Shown here one piece after another: positions 17,274 through 25,495 of a DNA stretch of 64,000 nt. The stretch's first letter is position 1. The number at the start of each line of letters is the position of its first letter. This stretch comes from Roseinatronobacter alkalisoli. GTDB taxonomy: Bacteria; Pseudomonadota; Alphaproteobacteria; Rhodobacterales; Rhodobacteraceae. The notes beneath the pieces are model-generated. The model was not told where the DNA came from and did no database searches. It saw only the letters and a list, made by a program, of their open reading frames with translations. A program made the position numbers and the translations under genes. The stretch is taken from assembly GCF_028745735.1 (NCBI RefSeq), contig NZ_JAQZSM010000001.1, positions 310,001 through 374,000 of the forward strand. The letters are read 5' to 3'.

Positions 17274-18151
17274 GGCGCGGCCTTTCGCTGGCGTTCGCCC
17301 GCAGCCGTGGCCTGTCCGCGTGACAGCCTGTCATTCAGGCGACCAAAAGCGCGTTCGCTGGCCCATGTCAGCGTCAGGTAGAAACACAGCAGAACAAGGA
17401 AATACCACACTCGCCAGTCCGGATGCGGGTATGTGAACAGCGATGTCTTCTGTCCGCCTAACTCGCGCGCCCAATAGACAATATCCTGAATGCCCAGCAG
17501 GAACAGAAGCGGCGTGGCCTTGGTCAGGATCTGCCAGATATTCGACAGGCCCGGCAGGGCGTAAACCCACATCTGCGGCAGGATGATGCGGCGGAACGCC
17601 TGCCTGCGCGTCATGCCATAGGCCTCGGCCGTTTCAATCTGCGCCTGCGGTACTGCGCGCATGGCCCCGTAAAGCGTGTTCGCCACAAACGCCCCGAAAA
17701 CCAGCGCGAACGCGACAACCGCCATGAAGAACGCATAGATGTCATACACCCAACGGGGCGAATTGACCGGCGGCACCTTGGCATCGCGGCAGACGATGAA
17801 ATCATTGCCCTGCCGGATGGGTTGGTCCCAGTCGGGGCAGTTGATGTGATGCATGACCCATTCGATCCCTTGTCCCAACGCAATGGGAACAAACAGGAAA
17901 AACACGATATCGGGCACACCGCGCACGATATTGACATAACCTTTGCCCAGCCAGTTCAGCGGCGGCACTCGCGAACGCAGCGCCAGCGCCCCCAGCATGC
18001 CCATGGCAAGGGCGGCAGGCGCGGTGATGGCCAGAAGCAGCAGCACCACCCCGAAGGCGCGATAAAAGTTCAGATGGGTTGCGCTTGTCAGATAACAGGC
18101 GAACCACTGCCAATCCGGCAGGCTGGACGGGTCGGTGCAAAAACTGAACAT
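17270..18151 (-). CDS. Polar amino acid/polyamine ABC transporter permease (HisQ type)
   Basis: This 293-residue inner-membrane permease has HisMQ-type helices and the coupling loop ETAEAYGMTRRQAFRRIILP. An insert with two cysteines between helices (INCPDWDQPIRQGNDFIVC) is probably periplasmic and could carry a disulfide; this is a small departure from the shortest family members. It pairs with the HisM-type permease encoded next (ATGA overlap) and lies 53 bases after the binding-protein gene in the same operon. Confidence 0.9.
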   Translation of the reverse strand: MFSFCTDPSSLPDWQWFACYLTSATHLNFYRAFGVVLLLLAITAPAALAMGMLGALALRSRVPPLNWLGKGYVNIVRGVPDIVFFLFVPIALGQGIEWVMHHINCPDWDQPIRQGNDFIVCRDAKVPPVNSPRWVYDIYAFFMAVVAFALVFGAFVANTLYGAMRAVPQAQIETAEAYGMTRRQAFRRIILPQMWVYALPGLSNIWQILTKATPLLFLLGIQDIVYWARELGGQKTSLFTYPHPDWRVWYFLVLLCFYLTLTWASERAFGRLNDRLSRGQATAAGERQRKAAP

Positions 18152-18204
18152 GCGCGTGCGCGAAATGCCATGGGCGGGGCCGAGCGGCCCCGCCCGATGG
18201 TCAA

Positions 18205-18942
18205 TCAGTCAAACAGCGGGTGTTCATCGCCAAACCATTTGACGATCATTTCGTTCAGCGTACCGTCTTCCTTCATGCTGGCAATCGCGGCATCAAGGGT
18301 TTCGCGCAGGCTGTCATCGCTTTGGCGCACGCCAACACCGATCCCGTCGCCCAGCAATACGTCATCGCCCAGAAAGACCAGCTCGCCGCCGGAATCACCC
18401 ACATAGGGGGCCAGAAACGCCTTGTCGGCCAGAACGGCGTCAGCCTCGCCATTGCGAAGGGCGGAAATGGTTTCATCCGGTGTGGGGAATTCCAGCAGAT
18501 CGGCATCGCCTTCGGCAACATGGCCTGCCTGAATGGTGTTGGACTGCACCGCAATCACGCCGCCGTCACGCACCGATGCATCCGTGCCTGCAAGCCCGAT
18601 ATAGGCCGAAGGTTCCGGCAGCAGGTAGTTCTGCGTGAAGGAAATCACTTCCATGCGGGCGTCGGTAATGCTCATCCCGGCCATGATGGTGTCATAATTG
18701 CCGGACACCAGGTTGGGAATGATCGTGTCCCAGTCATTGATGACCCATTCGCAGTTCAGTTCTGCGCGGCGGCAGATTTCGTCGCCCAGTTCGCGTTCAT
18801 AGCCGTCAAGTTCGCCCGTGGCGTCATTGATGAAGTTATAGGGGGGGTAGGCCCCTTCGGACCCCATGCGCACAACGTCCTGCGCCATTGCCCCGGTGGT
18901 CGCGAAGGCCAGTGCGGCCAGTGTCAGGCTTGTTGTTTTCAT
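18205..18942 (-). CDS. Periplasmic substrate-binding protein of the HisJ/SBP_bac_3 family
   Basis: This 245-residue periplasmic receptor serves the adjacent ABC importer. It has a clean signal peptide, MKTTSLTLAALAFATTGAMAQ, cut after AMA. The ligand signature EGAYPPYNFINDATGELDGYE and the MAGMSITDARMEVISFT block are typical of polar amino acid binding proteins such as HisJ and ArgT. I chose the ATG at 18942 because of the signal peptide and a GGGGAGA ribosome site; the frame stays open further upstream but without family similarity. The enzymes in the same operon suggest a cationic amine or related amino acid as ligand. Confidence 0.92.
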   Translation of the reverse strand: MKTTSLTLAALAFATTGAMAQDVVRMGSEGAYPPYNFINDATGELDGYERELGDEICRRAELNCEWVINDWDTIIPNLVSGNYDTIMAGMSITDARMEVISFTQNYLLPEPSAYIGLAGTDASVRDGGVIAVQSNTIQAGHVAEGDADLLEFPTPDETISALRNGEADAVLADKAFLAPYVGDSGGELVFLGDDVLLGDGIGVGVRQSDDSLRETLDAAIASMKEDGTLNEMIVKWFGDEHPLFD

Positions 18943-18991
18943 TATGTCGTCTCCCCGTGTTGGTGGTGGTCTGTTGTTGGTTATAGGTGCC

Positions 18992-19765
18992 TCAGGCCGC
19001 TTGCGCATGGCTGAGGAATTGTTTGAGCCGCGCAGATTGCGGTGTTTTGAAAAGCGATTCCGGCGGGCCTTGTTCTTCAATCCGGCCATCGTGCAGGAAC
19101 ACGACATGATCGGACACATCCGCCGCCAGCCGCATGTCATGGGTAACAATCAGCATGGTGCGCCCTTCCAGCGCCAACGCCTTGATCACGCGCACGACTT
19201 CCTGTTCCAGTTCCGGGTCCAGCGCGGATGTGGGTTCATCAAACAACAGCGCTGCGGGTTCCATGCACAGCGCGCGTGCAATTGCCGCGCGCTGTTGCTG
19301 CCCGCCAGACATCTGTGCCGGAAACACATCGGCCTTGTCACCAATGCCCACCTTGTCCAGCAGGGCGCGGGCGCGGGCCTCGACACTGGCGCGGTCCTGT
19401 TTCAGGACATGCAGCGGTGCTTCCATGACATTTTGCAGTACGGTCATATGCGACCACAGGTTGAAACTCTGGAAAACCATGGACAGATTGGTGCGGATGC
19501 GTGTCACCTGCGCGCGGTCTGCTGGGTGGCGGGTTTGCCCGGCGCCGCGCCAGCGCACGGGTTCGCCCTGAAACAGGATTTCGCCTTGCTGGCTGTCTTC
19601 CAGCAGGTTGCAACACCGCAAAAGCGTGGATTTTCCCGACCCTGATGACCCGATCAGCGACACAACGTCGCCCTTCTGCGCGTTAATGCTGACACCCTTC
19701 AGCACATCCAGCGTGCCATAGGATTTGTGCAGATCGCGAATCTCTATCACTGGCGTCGCTGGCAT
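18992..19765 (-). CDS. ABC importer ATP-binding protein (HisP/GlnQ type)
   Basis: This 257-residue cytoplasmic ATPase powers the HisQM-type importer. Walker A is GSSGSGKST, the signature is MSGGQQQRAAIARAL, Walker B is LLFDEPTSALD and the switch histidine lies in VTHDM. The ATG at 19765 gives the usual family N-terminus (PVIEIRDLHKSYG); an earlier in-frame ATG at 19825 would add 20 unrelated residues. It is the first gene of the minus-strand polyamine operon, and an ATTTGATCAAAT palindrome lies 73 bases upstream of its start. Confidence 0.94.
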   Translation of the reverse strand: MPATPVIEIRDLHKSYGTLDVLKGVSINAQKGDVVSLIGSSGSGKSTLLRCCNLLEDSQQGEILFQGEPVRWRGAGQTRHPADRAQVTRIRTNLSMVFQSFNLWSHMTVLQNVMEAPLHVLKQDRASVEARARALLDKVGIGDKADVFPAQMSGGQQQRAAIARALCMEPAALLFDEPTSALDPELEQEVVRVIKALALEGRTMLIVTHDMRLAADVSDHVVFLHDGRIEEQGPPESLFKTPQSARLKQFLSHAQAA

Positions 19766-19838
19766 GGTCCCCGTCACGGATTGGCTGTGCTGCAATACTA
19801 ACACGCATAATCCCGATAAACGCAAGCCTGCGCAACAG

Positions 19839-19850
19839 ATTTGATCAAAT
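19839..19850. promoter_or_regulatory. ATTTGATCAAAT palindrome upstream of the polyamine ABC operon
   Basis: This perfect 12-bp palindrome lies upstream of the first gene of the operon, in the gap beyond the rpsU terminator. Its 10-bp core recurs exactly at 15054-15063 and 23063-23072, also next to polyamine genes, which makes an operator for a common regulator likely. FNR-type boxes need a 4-base spacer (TTGAT-N4-ATCAA), so this is not one of them. Confidence 0.65.
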
Positions 19851-19920
19851 ACCCCTGCGTCATCATGGGGGATGCCTTGTGAATGCCCGCAAGGTGGAAG
19901 GTCAGGCAGGGATCCGTCAA

Positions 19921-19954
19921 ATAAAAACCCCCGCAGGACGGGCCTGAGGGGGTT
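19921..19954 (-). terminator. Rho-independent terminator of rpsU
   Basis: On the minus strand AACCCCC pairs with GGGGGTT, and after one mismatch CAGG pairs with CCTG around the loop CCCGT. The hairpin is followed by a run of T. It lies 45 bases after the rpsU stop codon. Confidence 0.85.
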
Positions 19955-19998
19955 CGTATTTCAGACAGGGACTGAGCCCATGCCATGGTTCTGCCGGA

Positions 19999-20205
19999 TC
20001 AGAGCATACCTTCACGTTGCGCCTTCTTGCGCGCAAGTTTGCGCGCACGGCGGATCGCTTCAGCTTTCTCGCGGGCTTTCTTCTCAGAGGGTTTCTCGAA
20101 ATGCTCTTTAAGCTTCATTTCACGAAACACACCTTCCCGCTGAAGTTTTTTCTTCAGCGCACGAAGCGCCTGATCGACATTGTTATCACGAACCGATACC
20201 TGCAT
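19999..20205 (-). CDS. rpsU: 30S ribosomal protein bS21
   Basis: bS21 is a small basic protein of the 30S platform, involved in initiation-site recognition. The 68-residue product ([19 protein letters not shown]...) is strongly lysine/arginine-rich and matches the family over its full length. The ATG at 20205 has AAAGGTGGTGA upstream; an ATG at 20274 in the same frame lacks similarity. It is monocistronic with its own terminator and is divergent from the COQ9 gene. Confidence 0.96.
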   Translation of the reverse strand: MQVSVRDNNVDQALRALKKKLQREGVFREMKLKEHFEKPSEKKAREKAEAIRRARKLARKKAQREGML

Positions 20206-20329
20206 GTGGTTTTCACCACCTTTCCAAGTTAGAGTTGCATATAGTGCAGGAATGGGTCGCATAGCAAAAACCATGTGCTATGTCTACCCGGAAGCGACCA
20301 AGGCAACCGATATAAGGAGGTGCGCCATC

Positions 20330-21025
20330 ATGGCTGACCAATCCGACATCCTGCTGGATGCAGCATTGAACCATGTTCCCTTCGATGGCTGGAGTGATGC
20401 GAGCCTGAACGCGGCGGCCCGCGATACCGGGCTGGACACCGCGCATGCGAAGGCGCTGTTTCCGCGTGGCGGCGTGGACCTTGCGCTGGCCTATCACCGG
20501 CGGGGCGACGCGCAGATGCTGGCGGCGCTGGCGGTGACGGATTTGCAGGAATTGCGCTTTCGTGACCGGATTGCGACTGCTGTGCGCCTGCGGATTGACG
20601 CCTGCGAGGACCGCGAACTGGTCCGGCGCGGCACCACGCTTTTCGCCTTGCCGCCCTATGCCGCTGATGGCGCGCGCGCCATCTGGGGCACCGCGGACCA
20701 TATCTGGACTGCCCTTGGCGACACATCGCATGATGTAAATTGGTATACCAAACGCGCCACATTGTCGGGAGTGTATTCCGCGACAATTCTGTTCTGGCTG
20801 GGCGATGACAGTGCAGGCGCACAGGCGACTTGGGCGTTTCTGGACCGGCGCATTGATGATGTGATGCAATTCGAACGGATGAAGGCTGCTGCAAACCGCA
20901 ACCCGCTGTTGCGCACGATTCTGGCGGGGCCGCAGGCGATGTTGTCCTGCATCAAGGCTCCGTCGCGCGATCTGCGTGACGACCTGCCGGGGCATCTGCG
21001 CCCGACACCGCCCGGACAGGGTTGA
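20330..21025 (+). CDS. COQ9 family protein (ubiquinone biosynthesis accessory)
   Basis: COQ9 proteins bind lipids and assist the hydroxylation steps of ubiquinone synthesis. The 231-residue protein has an N-terminal TetR-like helical region (ILLDAALNHVPFDGWSDASL) and the C-terminal COQ9 region (DTSHDVNWYTKRATLSGVY, about residues 128-146), which is the most conserved stretch of the family. The start is the ATG at 20330, which follows an excellent AAGGAGG ribosome site; upstream in-frame ATGs lack one. It is divergent from rpsU, an arrangement common in Rhodobacterales from memory. Confidence 0.88.
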   Translation: MADQSDILLDAALNHVPFDGWSDASLNAAARDTGLDTAHAKALFPRGGVDLALAYHRRGDAQMLAALAVTDLQELRFRDRIATAVRLRIDACEDRELVRRGTTLFALPPYAADGARAIWGTADHIWTALGDTSHDVNWYTKRATLSGVYSATILFWLGDDSAGAQATWAFLDRRIDDVMQFERMKAAANRNPLLRTILAGPQAMLSCIKAPSRDLRDDLPGHLRPTPPGQG

Positions 21026-21083
21026 CGCCCGCGCATTTGCGCCGCAGGTTGCGCCGGTTGTGAAATGACGCGGGGTATGGCCG

Positions 21084-21950
21084 ATGGCTGTCGGAAAAGA
21101 GATTGTCACCTGGTATGAAGGCCAGTGGCACAAGGGTAGCGCACCGATCATCGGGGCCGCCGACCATGCCGCATGGCTGGGATCGCAGGTGTTCGACGGC
21201 GCCCGCCAGTTTGAAGGCGTGCGCCCCGATCTGGACCTGCATTCAGCGCGTATCATCCGGTCCGCACAAGTCATGGGAATGGTGCCGCCCGTGGATGCAG
21301 GCACCGTTCAGGGCCTGCTGGAAGAAGGCTGCAAGCAGTTTGCCCCGGATGCAGCCCTATACCTGCGCCCGATGATGTGGTCGCGCGAATCTGCCCCCGG
21401 TATCATTGATGCCGTGCCCGAAAGCACCGGATTCGCGATTTGTATCGAAGCGCTGGCCATGCCTGAACCGGGCAGCTTCAGCCTGACCGTGTCGCCCTTT
21501 TGCCGCCCCCGCCCTGATATGGCCCAGACCGAAGCCAAGGCCGGATCGCTTTATGCCAACAACGCCCGCATCATGGCGGATGCCCGTGCGCGCGGCTTTT
21601 CCAATGCGTTGTCGCTGGATGTGGACGGGCATGTTGCCGAAACCGCATCAACCAATGTGTTCATGCTGCGCGACGGGGTGGTGTTTACGCCAGTGCCCAA
21701 TGGCATGTTCCTGAACGGGATCACCCGCCAGCGGGTCATCGGGCTGTTGCGCGCCGATGGGGTGGAGGTGGTGGAAACCAGCCTGAGCCTGCAGGATTTT
21801 GATGCGGCCGAAGAAATTTTCGTGACCGGAAATATTGCCAAGGTGATGCCGGTGTCGCGCTATCAGGACCGCGTTATGGGAACGCCGCGCATGGGCTTGC
21901 GCGCAAGGCAGCTTTACTGGGACTATGCGCTGAGCGCAGGAGTGACGTAA
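21084..21950 (+). CDS. ilvE: Branched-chain amino acid aminotransferase (class IV PLP enzyme)
   Basis: This cytoplasmic fold type IV PLP enzyme exchanges the amino group between glutamate and branched-chain 2-oxo acids. The 288-residue protein has the catalytic lysine at about 152 in EAKAGSLYANN and the cofactor-binding region VAETASTNVFML with downstream GITRQRVIGLL. The length and motifs fit branched-chain aminotransferases, although D-amino acid or aminodeoxychorismate enzymes share the fold, so the substrate is less certain than the family. It lies 58 bases after the COQ9 gene. Confidence 0.85.
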   Translation: MAVGKEIVTWYEGQWHKGSAPIIGAADHAAWLGSQVFDGARQFEGVRPDLDLHSARIIRSAQVMGMVPPVDAGTVQGLLEEGCKQFAPDAALYLRPMMWSRESAPGIIDAVPESTGFAICIEALAMPEPGSFSLTVSPFCRPRPDMAQTEAKAGSLYANNARIMADARARGFSNALSLDVDGHVAETASTNVFMLRDGVVFTPVPNGMFLNGITRQRVIGLLRADGVEVVETSLSLQDFDAAEEIFVTGNIAKVMPVSRYQDRVMGTPRMGLRARQLYWDYALSAGVT

Positions 21951-21991
21951 GCGCAGGGGGATTGGGGGCGCTGCCCCATAGCAGCCCCCGG

Positions 21992-22010
21992 AGTATTTGA
22001 CGCAAGATGA
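21992..22010 (+). repeat. Intergenic element AGTATTT-N4-CAAGATGA, copy A
   Basis: AGTATTT (21992-21998) and CAAGATGA (22003-22010) are separated by four bases and preceded by a GC-rich inverted repeat (GGGGGCGCTGCCCC at 21964-21977, then CAGCCCCC). Near-identical pairs occur at 36492-36510 (minus) and 55101-55118. It fills the gap between two plus-strand genes. Confidence 0.6.
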
Positions 22011-22032
22011 CACGGGCAGGAAAAGGATGAGC

Positions 22033-23019
22033 ATGTCACATATGATGCGCGCGATCGAAATTTCCGCGCCAGGCGGGCCGGAGGTGTTGCACGAAGTGGC
22101 CTGTCCGGTGCCGGTACCGGGGGCAGGGCAGGTTGTGGTCCGGCTGGCCTATGCGGGTGTCAACCGTCCCGATGCCTTGCAGCGGGCGGGGGCATATGAC
22201 CCGCCGGCGGGTGCGTCCCGCCTGCCCGGGCTGGAAGGCGCGGGGCATGTTGTGGCCGTGGGGCCGGGTGTCACGCGCTGGAATATTGGCGATGCGGTCT
22301 GCGCGTTGTTTCCCGGCGGGGCCTATGCCGAATATGCTGTGACAGATGCAGGACAGGTTTTGCCGGTCCCCGAAGGGATGACCCTGAAAGCGGCGGCCTG
22401 CTTGCCAGAGACATTCTTCACGGTCTGGTCCAATGTGTTCATGCGCGGCGGTTTGCAGGCGGGTGCGCGGTTTCTGGTACATGGCGGCTCCTCTGGCATT
22501 GGAACCACCGCTATCCAGTTGGCGCATGCGTTTGGTGCGCGCGTTTTCGCCACCGCAGGCAGTGACGACAAATGCGCGGCCTGCACCCGACTGGGTGCGG
22601 AACGCGCGATCAATTACCGCGATGAAGATTTCGTGCCTATCCTGCAAGCCGAAGGCGGGGCGGACCTGATTCTTGATATGGTGGGGGGCGATTATATTCC
22701 GCGCAATCTGAAAGCACTGGCCGAAGACGGGCGGCTGGTTCAGATTGCCTTCCTGCAAGGACCGAAAATTGCGGTGAATTTCGCGCCCCTGATGATGCGC
22801 CGCCTGACCATTACAGGGTCCACCCTGCGCCCGCAATCCGATGCTGCCAAGGCCGCGATTGCAGCTGATCTGGAAGCGAAGGTCTGGCCCTTGCTGTCGG
22901 GTGGGCGGCTGGCCCCTGTCATCGACAGTGAATTCCCGCTGGCAGATGCGTCAGGGGCGCATGCGCGGATGGAAAGCTCGGTTCATATCGGGAAGATTGT
23001 TCTGAAGATCGGGAATTGA
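22033..23019 (+). CDS. NAD(P)H-quinone oxidoreductase of the zeta-crystallin/PIG3 type
   Basis: This 328-residue cytoplasmic medium-chain dehydrogenase/reductase has no zinc ligands, as in zeta-crystallin-type quinone reductases. The sequence shows the GroES-like N-terminal half (GAGQVVVRLAYAGVNRPDAL) and a nucleotide-binding Rossmann motif, VHGGSSGIGTTAIQLA (about residues 147-162). I prefer the ATG at 22033 because AAAAGG lies six bases upstream; the ATG at 22027 is too close to it. The preferred substrate is unknown. The gene stands alone after the aminotransferase, separated by intergenic element A. Confidence 0.87.
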   Translation: MSHMMRAIEISAPGGPEVLHEVACPVPVPGAGQVVVRLAYAGVNRPDALQRAGAYDPPAGASRLPGLEGAGHVVAVGPGVTRWNIGDAVCALFPGGAYAEYAVTDAGQVLPVPEGMTLKAAACLPETFFTVWSNVFMRGGLQAGARFLVHGGSSGIGTTAIQLAHAFGARVFATAGSDDKCAACTRLGAERAINYRDEDFVPILQAEGGADLILDMVGGDYIPRNLKALAEDGRLVQIAFLQGPKIAVNFAPLMMRRLTITGSTLRPQSDAAKAAIAADLEAKVWPLLSGGRLAPVIDSEFPLADASGAHARMESSVHIGKIVLKIGN

Positions 23020-23062
23020 TGCGCGTGTGGATGCTGCCCTTATCACAGGATTTCCGGAAAAA

Positions 23063-23072
23063 TTTGATCAAA
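23063..23072. promoter_or_regulatory. TTTGATCAAA palindrome upstream of potF
   Basis: This is a perfect copy of the palindrome seen at 15054-15063 and 19840-19849. Here it lies 127 bases before the potF start and continues TTTGATCAAATTTTGA. It is the only feature I see in the 180-base leader that links the pot operon to the other polyamine operon. Confidence 0.62.
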
Positions 23073-23199
23073 TTTTGAGCTTCAAGGCAGAAATAGGCTT
23101 GCCAAGGCCTGCCTTTTTCTTGTGGAATGGTCCGGCAAGACTGGGCAACAAGCGTATCATGTTCAAATGGTGCCAGCCCATAACAGGGAGAAGAAATCC

Positions 23200-24288
23200 A
23201 TGAGGAACCGATTTATTCTTGCAGTATGCGCCGCGATGGCCGCGCAGGCCGGTGCCGCAACTGCAGACAGTATCAATGTCTTTAACTGGTCTGACTACAT
23301 TGCCCCCGACACGATCGAAAAATTCACAGCGGAAACCGGCATTTCCGTTAATTATGATGTGTTTGATTCCAACGAGACACTGGAAGCGCGGATGCTGGCC
23401 GGGTCTTCTGGATTTGACGTGGTGGTGCCGACATCGGATTACATGCAGCGCCAGATCATGGCAGGCGTGTACCAACCGCTGAATCGCGACCTGCTGCCCA
23501 ATCTGGGCAATATGGATACCGATCTGATGGAACTCGCCGCAGCGTTTGACCCCGGGAACGAGCATTCGGTCATTTACCTGTGGGGTACCACTGGTATTGG
23601 GTATAACACGCAGGCCGTGGCGGAGCGGCTGGGCGAAGATTATGTCGTGGACAGCTGGTCCATCCTGTTTGACCCTGAAAAAGCGGCCCTGTTTCAGGAT
23701 TGTGGCATTGCATGGCTGGACACTGAAAAGGAACTGATCCCGCCCGCGATGCGCTATCTGGGGCTGGAGCCGACCTCCACCTCGGAAGAGGATTTCAACA
23801 CCGCCGCTGACATGCTGATGCAGGTGCGCCCGACTGTGCGCTATTTCCATTCCTCGCAGTATATTTCCGATCTGGCGAATGGTGAAATCTGCCTTGCTGT
23901 CGGGTGGTCGGGTGATGTGCTGCAAGCTGCAGAACGTGCATCCGAGACTGATCAGGAATTCGAGGTAGGCTATGCCATCCCCGATGAAGGCGCGCATCTG
24001 TGGTTCGACATGCTGACCATTCCGGTCGATGCGCCCAACCCCGAAGGGGCGCATGCGTTCATCAACTTCATCATGGATGCACAGATCGCAGCCGATATCA
24101 CCAATTATGTGATGTTCCCCAACGCAAATTCCGCATCGACCCCGTTGATTGACGAAGATGTGCTGAATGACCCGACAGTCTATCCGTCCGACGCTGCGCG
24201 GGCGGGGTTCTGGACATTGCAGCCCTATGACAACCGGACAGAGCGGGTAAGCACCCGCCTTTGGACACGCTTGCGCACGGGCCAGTAA
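23200..24288 (+). CDS. potF: Putrescine/spermidine-binding periplasmic protein (PotF/PotD type)
   Basis: This periplasmic receptor belongs to a polyamine ABC importer. The 362-residue protein has a signal peptide (MRNRFILAVCAAMAAQAGAATA) and the characteristic opening INVFNWSDYIAPDTIEKFTA of PotF-type proteins. Polyamine-contact residues are expected in NWSDY, VPTSDY and GWSGD. I chose the ATG at 23200 for its GGGAGAAG ribosome site and the signal peptide. It heads the potFGHI operon and has a TTTGATCAAA site in its leader. Putrescine is favoured by its similarity to PotF, but spermidine cannot be excluded. Confidence 0.92.
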   Translation: MRNRFILAVCAAMAAQAGAATADSINVFNWSDYIAPDTIEKFTAETGISVNYDVFDSNETLEARMLAGSSGFDVVVPTSDYMQRQIMAGVYQPLNRDLLPNLGNMDTDLMELAAAFDPGNEHSVIYLWGTTGIGYNTQAVAERLGEDYVVDSWSILFDPEKAALFQDCGIAWLDTEKELIPPAMRYLGLEPTSTSEEDFNTAADMLMQVRPTVRYFHSSQYISDLANGEICLAVGWSGDVLQAAERASETDQEFEVGYAIPDEGAHLWFDMLTIPVDAPNPEGAHAFINFIMDAQIAADITNYVMFPNANSASTPLIDEDVLNDPTVYPSDAARAGFWTLQPYDNRTERVSTRLWTRLRTGQ

Positions 24289-24361
24289 CCCACATGCCGC
24301 GCCCGCAGATATATTGCGGGCGCGGAATTTTTGCTTTCGGGTCATGTTGCGGGGACAGTAA

Positions 24362-25495
24362 ATGCCAGATCCAGCGATAGCTGCTGATACCAAACCGTGG
24401 CGCAAACCGGACGCGGTGCCGTTTATTTCCGTGCAAGGGCTGATCAAGCGGTTTGATGATTTCACCGCGGTGTCCGATGTCGATCTGGATATCTACAAGG
24501 GTGAATTATTCTGCCTTCTGGGCGAATCCGGCTGCGGAAAATCCACGCTACTGCGCATGCTGGCGGGATTTGAAACCCCGACCGAAGGGCGCATTCTGAT
24601 CGATGGCGAAGATATGGCGCGCGTGCCTCCGGACCGGCGCCCGACCAACATGATGTTCCAGTCCTATGCGCTGTTCCCGCATATGAGCGTGGAAAAGAAC
24701 GTGGCCTACGGGTTGCTGCGCGAAGGTCTGCCCAAGCGTGAAGCCTATGCCCGCGCGGGCGAGATGCTGAAAATGGTCAAGCTGGAAAAACTGGCGCGGC
24801 GCAAACCCGACCAGTTATCGGGCGGGCAGCGCCAGCGCGTGGCCCTTGCCCGCGCGCTTGTCAAACGGCCAAAGCTTCTGTTGCTGGATGAACCGCTGGG
24901 CGCCTTGGACAAGAAGCTGCGCGAAGAAACCCAGTTCGAACTGATCAGGATACAGGAAAGCCTTGGGGTGACCTTTATCGTGGTGACCCATGATCAGGAT
25001 GAAGCAATGACGCTTGCAACCCGCATCGGGGTCATGAAAGACGGGATCATCAAGCAGATCGGCGAACCCGCCGAGATATACGAGCGACCGAATTCGCGCT
25101 TTGTTTCCGATTTCATCGGCACAGTGAACCTGTTTGAAGGCAAGGTTGACGCGGTTGCCCCCGATTTGATGCGTATTGAAACGGCGGAACTGGGGCCGGT
25201 GCTGTTGCCGCCGCAACCGGGACTGACACGGGGTCAGCAGGTCTGGGGGGCAGTACGCCCCGAACGCTTTGCCCTGTCGCGTCGCAAGCCTGATAGCGCG
25301 CATAATGTATGGCGCGGCGTGATCGAGGATCTGGGCTATATTGGCCATATGACGCAGTATCGAATCCGGCTGGAAAATGGCCGTCTTATCCGCGCCAGCC
25401 AGTCCAACCGCCTGCGTGATGAAGACCCGATTTCATGGGATGAACCGGTCTGGATCAGTGTGCAACCGGCGGCTTTCAGGGTGCTGACAGAATGA
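24362..25495 (+). CDS. potG: Polyamine ABC transporter ATP-binding protein
   Basis: This 377-residue ATPase energises the polyamine importer. Walker A is GESGCGKST, the signature is LSGGQRQRVALARAL, Walker B is LLLDEPLGALDKKLR and the switch is VTHDQDEAM. A C-terminal TOBE-type regulatory domain (about residues 290-377) fits the PotA/PotG subfamily. The ATG at 24362 has GGGGA upstream. It overlaps the permease gene potH by ATGA. Confidence 0.94.
   Translation: MPDPAIAADTKPWRKPDAVPFISVQGLIKRFDDFTAVSDVDLDIYKGELFCLLGESGCGKSTLLRMLAGFETPTEGRILIDGEDMARVPPDRRPTNMMFQSYALFPHMSVEKNVAYGLLREGLPKREAYARAGEMLKMVKLEKLARRKPDQLSGGQRQRVALARALVKRPKLLLLDEPLGALDKKLREETQFELIRIQESLGVTFIVVTHDQDEAMTLATRIGVMKDGIIKQIGEPAEIYERPNSRFVSDFIGTVNLFEGKVDAVAPDLMRIETAELGPVLLPPQPGLTRGQQVWGAVRPERFALSRRKPDSAHNVWRGVIEDLGYIGHMTQYRIRLENGRLIRASQSNRLRDEDPISWDEPVWISVQPAAFRVLTE

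Noticed and set aside
23068-24465. Long minus-strand frame of 465 codons opposite potF
   Set aside because: It is antisense to a well-supported binding protein and shows no recognisable motif or ribosome site.
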